Source: Apostichopus californicus
Taxonomy: Eukaryota; Echinodermata; Holothuroidea; Aspidochirotida; Stichopodidae
Reading direction: 5' to 3'
Assembly (NCBI GenBank): GCA_020650975.1
Contig: JAIPMN010002418.1
Coordinates: 1 to 32,971 of the forward strand
Length of the DNA stretch: 32,971 nt
This document shows, piece after piece, positions 11,233 to 23,200 of the stretch (positions are counted from its first letter, which is position 1; every line of letters begins with the position of its first letter). Under the pieces are notes generated by a model that saw only the letters and a list, made by a program, of their open reading frames with translations, had not been told where the DNA came from and made no database searches. A program made the position numbers and the translations under genes.

Positions 11233-14200
11233 GTAAGCCTTTGCAGTTTGAAATATCAACTAGCAGCATGAGTTCAAATCAAAAATATGTTTTATAAACA
11301 GTAAATGCAATATTATTCAACATGGTCTCTGACCGAGCCTACGCCCATGCAAATACTTGCAGATCCTATCGTTAGAACTAAGTTGTATAAATGGGCCTAG
11401 CCTATTCATCACTATGTATGATTTTACGTACTAACTTGACTTGAGGCTTTGAAGTTGAATTTGGCAAGCCTATCATGAACTATGTCATGCAAATAGGTAA
11501 CTAAGAAGGTTTAAGTCCGACATAGGCAGCCTAACATTAGGTTATACTTCAGCTGCACAAGCCTGGCTAAACACTTTTCTTCAATAATTATGTTATAGTA
11601 ATGCCAATGAAGTTGTACTGGCTAGGCCTATTTACTTTGTTGTTTACTGTATTGTTTTTTATCATTACAGGAAGCTCTTCATTGGAGGAGTTGATAAAGA
11701 TACAACAGAAGGTGAGTTCCCCACAACCATCCCTGTAGAGAAGTCTCTGGGATAAGACTTGAACACCCCAGAATGGCACTTGTGAACCCCAAAACAGCTC
11801 CTATGAAAGTACAATTGATAGGGCTAGGCCTCCATACTTGGACCAATAAAGCCCTTGTTTTTGGAGGGAATAAAATTACCCTTGCTGTGGGCAGATAGGT
11901 GTAAAGGACATCATTGAATGAATAACCAATGAATACAGCTGAATAGCAGACTTTACTGAACTACTTTAATACTTAATTGAAATACCACTTACCAGCTGCC
12001 TTCCTAGTAAGAAGTATGATCTTCTTTTCTTTTCAATCTATTGAGATACAAGATTACTGATCGAACAAACAGTTAATCATTATTTTGGTGGTAGAAGATG
12101 ATAATATTAGAACTGGGAACTTACCATTGGGATGGACAGAAATTGGCAAATTGTTTCCATCACTAAGTTATCATAAAACTTGTTGGGAGGTGTTGAAACA
12201 ACAGCTGCTTTGTATATGATTACTTAGGTTTAATAATGACTTGTCTTTCTTTACCATTAAATCCAGGAAAAAATTGTTTCCCGTCTGTCTTTTGGTTAGA
12301 TAATATTACAGTTATATTTCCTTTTCTTTCCAAATGTACGGGAACTGTCGGAAGCGAGGTTTACAACAGTCTAAGCTGCTTGCATTTTAAGAGTTATGAT
12401 TAAATATAAAACATTTGAAAAGAAGCATTGATTTTCCATTCTGTTTACAACAGAAATGGAATTCCATCCATTTTAATTTATCATTTCATTTGATTGCTAC
12501 TTTGATTAGTATCCTTGGTAGTTTTACATAGTGTAATAATTTTTGTCCCAAATATAGCTGTACAGCATTTTATTTTTTCACCCTCCCCCTCCCCCTTGGT
12601 GAGTCATGAACTTACAGTTCTTAAATAACATGTGAGATATCAAAAAGAGACCACAGTTGCACTTGCCATTGAGGTACTAATTTAGAATCAGTGACTGGAA
12701 GTATAGAGGTGTCTATTGACCCTTACCTCATTACCATATCCTTTTCAAATGTAAACAATGTATGAGGTGTACTTTACATACTTCCGGGCACTGATTCTAA
12801 ATTAGAACCGCCATGTTTCTAACCTATGATTTGAGTGGGGTGCTGAATGTTGAATGTGATGAATGTTTCAAATGCCATGTGAGTATCTACTGCTGGGAAA
12901 TTACTTCATACATATTTTCCACTTCTTAATTCAGAGGAATTCAAATCCCATTTTGGAAAATATGGAGAGCTGATCGATTGCGTGCTCATGAAAGACTCAG
13001 AATCTGATCGTAATAGAGGATTTGGATTTGTCAAATATAAGGATCCTGAAAATGCTGATGATGTACTTAACAGTGGGGATGTAGTCCTTAATGGCAAGAA
13101 GGTAAGTATTTTAGTGGAGATTATCAGAAGTGTCACTATCTTATATATATCCAACAAATTTTTTTTTTTTTTTCGTTTTTTATTGATTTTGGTAGTTGGA
13201 TTCAGTCAACTTTGATACGCACCCTTAATTATTGAAAGTGATGATTGTGATATTTTTAAATGTAAAGAAATGTGTGCAAATCCAAAAAAGCTCTTGTTTT
13301 CATCATGTTGGCAACCATTCTCAATGCATTTTTGTCTTGTGAAGACATCCCATTAAGTCTTTGATCCAAAATCAAACAACAGAGGGTTGATGTCAACAAA
13401 ATATTGAGATATTGACATTGATATTAATGTCTTCTTCCCCCAGTGTTGTCAGTGTTTGGTCTGGAAGAGTTTGCTAATGAACATGTTGGTGCTCAGAGAT
13501 ATTAAGACCATCATAACCAACAACAGGATATTTCCATTAAGTGCTTGCATTCTATATTTGACAGGCTATTCTTTCATTCTAACTTGGTTTTCTAATTTCA
13601 TTTAAGTATTGCCTTTTATCATTTCATGTTGTCTTGTCGTCTTTTGTTATTTAGCTTGATCCAAAAAAATGTACCCCACGTGGTAGTAACCAGAGAGTAG
13701 AGAGGAAACCTAATGTACAACTGGCAGATGCTGACACTCCACATAAAATCTTCATCGGGGGAGTCCCTCAGGGTATCAACGAGAGGGATATAACCTTACT
13801 CTTCTCGAGGTTTGGATCGGTAAGTTATCCAGGCTCTTGTTCTCAGTCATGGATTGTATGTAGATTGCTGATAGCGATTTCAAATTTACACTTTACAAAT
13901 ATCAACCAAGTTGTTTTCCTTGATATTGGTTATTAGATTTCCAGAAATGCTTTGTAGAAGACATTTCCAATCTGTTCAAAGTTGACATTGTATTCTTGTA
14001 TTCAGTGCAGGGTTTTCGTTAGTAGCCGGGACCTGGGTCAAATGACCCGCCTACTGCATGTACATGACCCGGCTACTTTGACCCGGCTACTTAGGGGGCA
14101 CCCCCTCCCCTTAGACCCCACCCCCATGTCCACGTACAGACAGTCCCGCCTACTTTTCAAGTTGACCCACCTACTACATTTCTTAACAAAAACCCTGCAG

Positions 14201-17200
14201 TGTTGTTGGTCTTCTTTAACATGCTCTAGTAGAGGATGTAAATTTCATATGTTTTCAATTGCCTTACAGATTCAGTATTGAGTTATTATTTTATAACTTG
14301 CTTTGCTAATGGGTTGAAAATGTGAGGGGTTTACATGTTCAGAAATGATGGTAAAGGTGAAATAGGCATTTTGTCCACATTTATAGCTAATTGCATAATC
14401 AGTATAATTGTTGAAGCACATTCTGGGTCAAATTTTTACTCATTTAGCAAATTTGGCTCCAAGTTTGATACATTTCTTCTTTATATTTGAAATACAGGTA
14501 GCAATGTACAGTAACCATCAGTCCATTTATTTGTTTCTTGAATGTACAATGTGGAATTTGGAGAATTCATTGCAATTTTTCTCTTCATTCTATTCTACAA
14601 ACAGTAACTGATTCCAAATTGGCCACTTGCTTAGATTTATTGATGGCATAAATCGTTAGGAACATTTTTTCAGGCATTTCTTTGTTGCTGTTTTTGGTAT
14701 TGATTTTGTTGTAAACACGTGCCTTTTTTTTCTCTCAGGTATCTGCTGTCAAATTGGCTCAAGATCCAGATACAAAGAGAAACAAAGGTCAGTGGTACCA
14801 TTTCATACTCATTAATTCTTTATAGTTTACAGTAGCATTTCAACTCTACCTGTGTTAGAATTTAGCAGAACATCCTAAATGGTGGTGTGGTTGAATTATT
14901 GTCCAAAATAGTCATTGATTGTTCCAAATTAACAGTGTAATTGTGGTTATCCAAGAAATTCTACCAAACCAGACAAACCTTGAGGAGTAAATGACAATGA
15001 CAGAGGAGAGGGAAATGACCAACCCCAAAATAGAGGGCGGGGGGGGAGAAGGGCGAGAAATATTTAAATTGTTTCAGTGCACACAAATATGTGGGTAGGT
15101 TCGATAAATATGGACTGATAAACGTGATAAACTGTTGCATTTTGCTTGATCATAGATTGTAATGTCAAATGTATGATTTTACTTGAATACTTTTGAAACA
15201 GAGGTGTGCCGTTTCGGCAATTTCCGATTTCAGTCATAGTGGGAATTAGTTAAGATTAGTGGATGGGCCTGCCCAGAGCCAACCACCTGGGCTAGAAATC
15301 TGTCTCCCCACCCCTGCCTCCCCCCCCCTCAACCCTCTCCAACCCAGGTATGTAAAATTAGTAACACACCTACCCTGCAGAGAGAGATAATGCGCTTTTG
15401 TTTCATACAGCAGGCCTGTCACCATCCTTGTGACTTTACCTGTGAAGTGTATCAGAAACATGTCTTCCTTGTTGAGAATGGATAACAATAGCAAACCATC
15501 AAAATGTGAAATAGCTCAATAAATTTTACCCTTCCCCAAATACTTTGGAAGGCATATCTGTGCCTTAAGATTTAAGCAAACAAGTCAGTTGGACCAAACA
15601 CCATACCATAAATATATATCATTTAAAATGTATGTTTTGTTACACATATTTTGCCTTTTGAACTGTGAGCGTCATTTCACGATATTTTAATATTCTATTC
15701 ACACTATTTCTCCTGTGAAGGAGTACATCAGTAGTTACATATGAAGCACTGAAGTGTGCATGTTACTTGTACTTCAGAGTGAAATACTTAAGTTATTGTA
15801 CTTTTAAGCTTGAGACCTCTAGTTTCATGCTATTATCACTACCATTTATTTATGTATTAATTCTTTTAACTATTTTAACTACAAGAAGTATTTTTCAGTT
15901 TTATCTTTCCTAGGTTTTTCAAGCTACATAATTCCTAAGGGGTATGGTACCACCTCTCTTAAACTCGCATAACTCACATTAGAAGTCTGATTATCTTGGT
16001 TCGTTTGATCACAAAGTCTGTTCTTGTTCGTTATTTGACATAACATGACAAACTGTTAGCTTTGCAAAATCCCTCGGACTGTACACAGATAATTCAAACG
16101 CGGTACTGGAACTTGAGCACAGCTACGTATTTATTTCACCTTTAATTTGGATTGGAATGATTCCAACTCAGAAATGGATAAATTAGTATAACTGACTATA
16201 GAAAGAGACATGGACCACATTTATCCTGGTTTTGGTTGGTATGGACCATGAGTGCAATACTTTGCTAGATGGAATTAGTCATCAATGGATTTGGCTCCAT
16301 TCCTTTGATTTTTCCGTGATTGTAATTTGAAAGACTTGCGACCTTACACTCCCGATCAGAGACACTTCATTGACATACGACCTCTAGAGCATCAATGGCT
16401 ACAGTTACCTTGCTACACTTGAAGGAAATGACTATTTTCTTAGCATCCCTATGCTTTTAGATCAGACTGGATTGGAACTGCTCCCTTGAACTGCAAGAAT
16501 TGTATTTAGTGACCTTTCTCTCAAATTGAGTGAGTTATGTGTGTTTAAGTACAGGTGTGTATGGTGTAGCTAAGCTAAGTTTTATCTACGCTACCTACCT
16601 ACCTTCCTGTTTAGGCTTTGGATTCGTGTCCTTCATGCAAGAGAGAAGTGCCCTGGAAGCATGCAAAGAACACTTTGTGGATTGCGGTGGCAAACAAGTA
16701 CATACTTAAGTCACTAGTTTCTAAGTATAATTTTTATTCTTTATCATTATTACTTATCGTAAAGGACTTGGAGCATCCTGTAGTGACAGTAATGTATTGA
16801 AATAGTAAGTAATTTACGGTACAGTGTTTTAAGTTTCCTGAAAGTACAAAAATACCAGCAACTTTACCCTGGAATTTAAATAACGGCGTAACGCCTCTGT
16901 CCACAATTTACTGTGTGCTCTCCCTTTGTTTAGTACGGGAGTTGTATTACTAAGTATTGACTTAAGTACAGCTACAGTAGATCACCAATAAGCTAGGTCA
17001 TACATTACTCAGACTTAAGTACCAACTTAAGTATTTAAGTAAGAAGTAAATTCTGCTATTCATCCACACTATTCTGAGTTAAGCATTAAAACTATCAGTA
17101 TGCTCCAAGGTGTCTTTATTTTTCTTGTTTTGTAATGTCTTGTGTACTTAATCACATTATTATATTCATTACTAACATCATATCAATATATGTGTGTATT

Positions 17201-20200
17201 CAGCCTGCAAGTGACAGTTCTGAAGGGAGAGTGAAATTTTCGTTCATTTTGGTGATCTTAACCGATCTGAACGTCAACATGAAAAGATAAAATTACTGAT
17301 ATTCTGATCACAAATTGTCTTCAAAGTTGGCGAGACCTTTTGCTCTTTGAGTTATTTCTGCCCACTGTTATTGGGGATTCTATTGAATGAACTGGCCTTT
17401 GTTTGTAGTTTCCAGATGTCTGCATATGACCCTTCATGCTAAAATGTTTTGTTGTTCAAGTTTTCTGTTATGAGCAAAGAATCTGTCTGTTTGTTTGTTT
17501 GTTTGTTTTTGTATTGTTTTGTTCTTTTAAAACAATTTGTGCATACATATCAGGATCTTTCCCAGTTGATAGCAAAGAATTGAAGATTTAGTCAATCCAT
17601 TTAATTAGAAACTGTGTTGCCATTGACATCAAGAAATTGTTTGACAAACCTGTTTTCCAGGAATTTCTTAACAAGTTTGCTGTAGACTAAGTACAAAATG
17701 TCAGTATATGTAAGGCATTCTAGGGGATTTTCAGAACTTGAAAGGAAATTATAAAACCTGCTAATGTACTACTTGGTGTGCGTATTGTCAAATTGGACAA
17801 AGTTAAAGATGTATGTAAAGTTTCACATTCACAGTGGACTGAAAGTTCAGAAGCATCAGTTAAAAGGAAATGGACACGTTAGTGGCAAGTTTGTCTGAAG
17901 GGCCTGGCCTAAATTATTGGACTTTGCACAGAATAATTGACCATGTAAATATGAAAGACCAAACAGCAATTTTCAGAACCTTAAGATAGATCAGTATTAA
18001 TGTATGAGATGACAATGAAGGTTAGCCGATTAATAGTGTGTTAACACTTGGCCCGGTCATTTACAGGTGACCTCTGGAATATAAGCATAGTAGTAGTAGT
18101 AGTAAGCATCTCTGCTTCTGTTCACTATCTCTAATTCACATGACAATACCTTGCACTCAGCAGACTCCATTTGATATCCCTTTCTTTTAGGTGGAGTGTA
18201 AGCCAGCCCGTAAGGCCCAGAAATCTGGAATGAAAGATGGCGGGGGCTTCTATGGTGGTGACTTTGGGGCTCACGGAGGCAACAACTGGCAAGGAGGAGG
18301 ACCAGGGGGTGGCCAAGCAAATGGACCCTATGGCTATATGCAAGGTCTGTGCTTGAAGAGTAATTAATTTAAAGGAGTAATTAATTCAGGGCAGTGAGTG
18401 AAAACAAATATATGTACAGTTGATGTCTATTCTTGTCATCAGATGGTGATTTTCTATTCCTTATTGAGTGTTTAATTGAAATATTTGATGACAATTGCGT
18501 AGCTATCAAAGCCTAAGAAAGTTTGATAGAATGCATTGTTACCTAGATGCAATCTTTCTGTAGTATCTGGATGACACACTTAGTTGAACGGTTGCAACCA
18601 GATACTACAGAAACTCTTGGCACTGGAGAGCATCGAGCAAGGTGTGGTTAATCGTTTATTACACAGTAGACGTTACCAATTAATTATAATGGGTGTCTGA
18701 TGTAGACTAGATGTAGACTACTTTTGCAATGAATCTAACCATAGACAGTCAGGGTTGGCTCCTTGAAACACAGTTGAGAGTAGCGTAGTTGTGAGAGAAC
18801 ACGATGCCAGATAGAAATATGGATATGCCTGCTACAAAAAAAACAACTTGGGATTCTGAGTATACTGTAAATCATTCCTGTGTTTTTTTTCTTGATAAAT
18901 GTTCTACCAATGTACCCAATCATATGCTGTAAAGAATTCTGAAGAAAACAAAGATTAATTTCACAAGTAGTTTGTTCATTGGAGCTTTCACTGACATTCA
19001 CTAACATAAATGTTCTGTCTTGCAGTAAAAAGTAGTAAACAGGTAAGACAACGAGTTGTTCTTAATACACATAACTGTACCAATGGCATAACATTAGGCT
19101 TGCAGATACACACACATAATGAAAATGAGTTTAAGTTCAATGCATAATGAAAGGGTACCTGAGGGACCAAATTTTCTTTGCATTTGGAGTTTTTCGGGAA
19201 AATTCATACCTTTGTTTTCTTTCTCGTTAGGTGGAGGTGGAGGTGGCCAAGGTTGGGGTGGTGGTCCACAACAACAAATGGGTGAGTTATTTCTTCTTGT
19301 CTTCTGTATTAGATTTTCTTCTTCCTTTTTGTCCTATTTCTTGTGAATGTTGATGTTAGAATTCATGTTAAAACCATCTACTTTACCAACTTTTTCCCAA
19401 ACTTTTCAAAAATGATGCACATGTAATATTGCTATACCATAATTAAATATATACGGATGATTCTAATGCCATTAACACCGGTTTGCATAAGTTTTATTAT
19501 ATTCAATCTAGAGAGAGCTTTTCAAGGAGGCTAAGAGCTTTAACATCCTAAATATATTGTAAATTGGAGTATTCACATGAGTTAGACTATACAACACTGT
19601 TCTTAATGCATGAAAATTGCAAACTTATTATCACACTAAGTATGACACATTATGATTATCACAAACCTTCACTCTGAGAGTGAGTATTAATACCAGTGTC
19701 TTTTGAACAGCCCTCTGCTGGTCCATTGAGTCCCAAAAAAATATGTCTAAGTAGTAAACTCTGTAAGATTTGGGACTTTGCCACAAAAATAAAATCTTTA
19801 TTATGGACATAGCTTAGGGAACATATCCTGCCCTTTATTGGTCTAAGTTATATTTGGGGAGGGGGGTTAGTGCCATCATCTGCCGTGTCCATGGTAGGGA
19901 ATTTGAAATAAGTAAATTAACACAAAATATTAGATTTAACTTTATGTTAAGTTTGAAACAAGGAAGTGAGAATCATCAAGAATCTTACTGGTAGCTATAT
20001 TTTTTCTTTTTCATGGATAGGGAATTTTGGAGGTCATGGCAACTTTGGCAATCAAGGAGGCTTTGGTAACCAGGGTGGCTACGGTGGTAATCAAGGAGGT
20101 TTTGGCGGAGGCTATGGAGGAGGAGGAGGAGGAGGAGGAAACCGGGGTGCCAACCAAGGAGGTTTCGGTGGTGGATATGGTGTTCAGAATGGTGGTGGAT

Positions 20201-23200
20201 TTGGAAGTGGTGGCCAAGGAGGAGGAGGTGGAGGCGGTGGTTTTGGCAATCAGTACAACCAGGGCGGTTTTGGTAAGTGTAGTGGATTTCTATCAGGCAG
20301 TTTCCGCACCATAAACGTGGAACACAATGAGCATTTTTATCTATATAAGATATATGTAGGCGAATATGTAGTCAGGTACCACTTATCAAGAAGGGACTTT
20401 ATCGATATATGTGGTTGATTGGCTACAACACTTCTATCATTCATTTGGCGAGAATGGTTTGCATCAGTAAAAGCTATTTGCAGTGATCTTTGGATGGTGG
20501 GTTGTATGATTCCTGATGAAAGTCGGAAGTAACACCATTCTTATTGCTCATCTGTCATCTTGCAAATATGTCTTAGATAATGCCAGCATTTGACCATGGT
20601 TGGCCCACATAGTCATACCCCCTCTCTCTGTCAAAGTTGTATTTAAATACTTACTACAGGCCTATGCTCTGGAGGAGGGGACGCTGCCCCTACAGGTAAA
20701 GGCTCTGGACAGACCGCAGGTAACAACCACACTCAGACAGTTGAAACTTACTTCTCTTTCACCTTGTTTAAAGTTACATTGTTGCAGTTTGCATTCTTTG
20801 CATTTGACAATTCTTCTTCTGTTCATGGAATTAAAAGTTGCAGCAGCAAAAGAAATTAATTTTCGTACCAGGAGAGCAATGATGCCGTCATATAGTAACC
20901 TGTCCACTGCGACACTCATTTTCCTTTGTATATACGTAGGATTTTAGCTTGCATTTGGACACCCTGGTTGTTTATGCTACATCAGCATTTAATAGCTTAA
21001 CTTGGCACTTTAGGTTCCCAAGGTCCCAAGTATCATCAATTCAATGCAGCTGCAGTTACTAAGATAAATACAAAAACCCAAAGAAACCCAATTTCCTGAG
21101 AACAATCTCTACACCACTGTACAAGATCCATTGGTGTTTACTCAACCCTAACCTCATTAGTGTTTACGTACATTACTCTCTCACAATGCATAGAACATTT
21201 TGACTTTCAGGACTGCATTAATTCATTCGGGTGATTCTCATCCTAGTAAAAAAGACTAAATATTTTGTTCAGTTTTTCAGTGTCTGAATATTGATACTGA
21301 ATTACTTACTGAGTGTTTCTTCTATTTTATCCAAAGGCAAACTTTCTTTGGTTTATGAATTTTATTTTAATTTATTGTTTACATTGCTAACAAGTTCCTG
21401 TTCTTGTTGTCTTTGAGCATTGTTTTTAATAATTTGTTAAAGCAGACTTTGGTTATTTGTTATTGACTAAAAAGTAATGTAAACCTACATGTAGTCAAGT
21501 TGGTGTATATATGTGTAATGATAATGGTTGTGACAGCTGGTTTGTAAATGCCAAATTTCATGGAAGATGATGTAGCTAAATGTTATACTGAGTATTGGGA
21601 TTGCCTGTGCCATGTACATGTGTCTGTGGGGGGGGGGGGGTTGTGTAAGTTACAGGTCATAGGAGGTCAGTAGAGACTAAACTGAAAAAAAATCGTAAAT
21701 GCCTTGTCTCTCAAGAGTGGTAACTCAGAGAAAACTTGAACATGCATCATAAATTGGTCTTGTGACATGTCCATGACAGTTTTAGTCAGACAGCTGAGGA
21801 ACTCACATTTTGGACCAAACCATCTTTCTGTTCTTTTTGTTCAGTACACTTCATGGTAGTATGCATTTAAACTGTCAATTGGAAGTTGTTTTTGTGATAA
21901 AGCATATATTTTCTTTCTTGTGTTTCATTAACTATCAAATAGGTGGTTTTAATGCTTAAGTTTTCAATATTTTTTTCATTGGAGCTGCTATTTAATGAAA
22001 GCCAGTGTTGTAACTCATGTTTAAGTAACTTCCTCTGTTTCTGTGTTCATATCATCAGGTGGTGGCAATCAGGGGTACGGTGGTGGTTACGGAGGTGTTT
22101 ATGGCAGTAACCAAGGAGGAGATCCATACAGTGGAAACAGTGGAGGAGGCGGAGGAGGTGGTGGTGGCAGCAACTATGGAGGTGAGATTTTACAAGATTC
22201 ATTAAGAACACGTTTCCTTGTCCTTACAATTGACAGGAAGAAGAATTATAAGAAATATTATGAGTATATTATCAAGAGCATTAACAAGATGTTGCCTGAA
22301 TTGGTGGGTTACAAATGTTTCTTCGCTACGACCAAATGACAGGGAGTTTGTACAGTTACAAAATGTTCCATTATTATTTTAAGTCTGAGAGAGTAGTAAA
22401 TACTAATATATTTACACTTGTTATTTCAGTGTCCAGTTAGACTAACTGTATCATCAGAGAGATAGATATATTTATGTAAAAGTACTCATTTGGATTTGGC
22501 CGTTAGAAGTTACTAAGCATCACTAAGATCTATTAAATGTTAAGGTTAGATCACCTCTGTGTCTTTGGGGTCCGTCTCTCCGAAACAGGGCCAATGGGTG
22601 GCTACCATCATGAAGCATCGCGTTATGGGCCACAGAGAGGGAACTTCGGCATTGGTCCTGGACCTGGGGCCATGGCCCAAAATGGTAATGAGGGTTGAAA
22701 TGATCACCTTCTTGTCGTGTGCAGTGTACGGAGAGAATTAGATTGGAGGAGATTGAATGTCTGGCTCTTGACTATTATATTATGTGTGTGTGTGGTTTCA
22801 TTTTATTCCTGTTCATCTTTTCTCCCTCTTCATTTGTGTAGTTGTTTAACCCATATTTTCCTGCTAACTTTCATTGCATGGCTCCTAAACTAAAAAAAAA
22901 AATGTTCATGTGCACAGATTTCACGTTAAATAACACCTTGGCCTGAATGTTGTGCTTACGGAACACCCAAGTTTCTCAAAGGGTAACTCATTTTGCAAAG
23001 GTTGGTAGTTAAGGATTATCAAATTCTGACATATCAGAATGGCCACGGATATATTTACAACTTCACTGTTGATTGGGCGATACCAAAAACTGGTCAAAAT
23101 TGCATTGTGCGCTTGAAATCATTGCTTGGCCACTATCATTTCCCCCTTCCACTCAACTGTGCCTGTCATGGAGTAGCACTGTTTTGTCAAGCATGATTTT

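Noticed and set aside
16940..17045. Cluster of acttaagta words
   Set aside because: Short palindromic words in AT-rich intron; spacing is irregular and no larger unit was found, so not called as a repeat array.
20027..20314. Alternative frames rich in Val/Glu over gene B exon 9
   Set aside because: Frame-shifted readings of (gga) repeats; only the Gly-rich frame joins its neighbours through splice sites.
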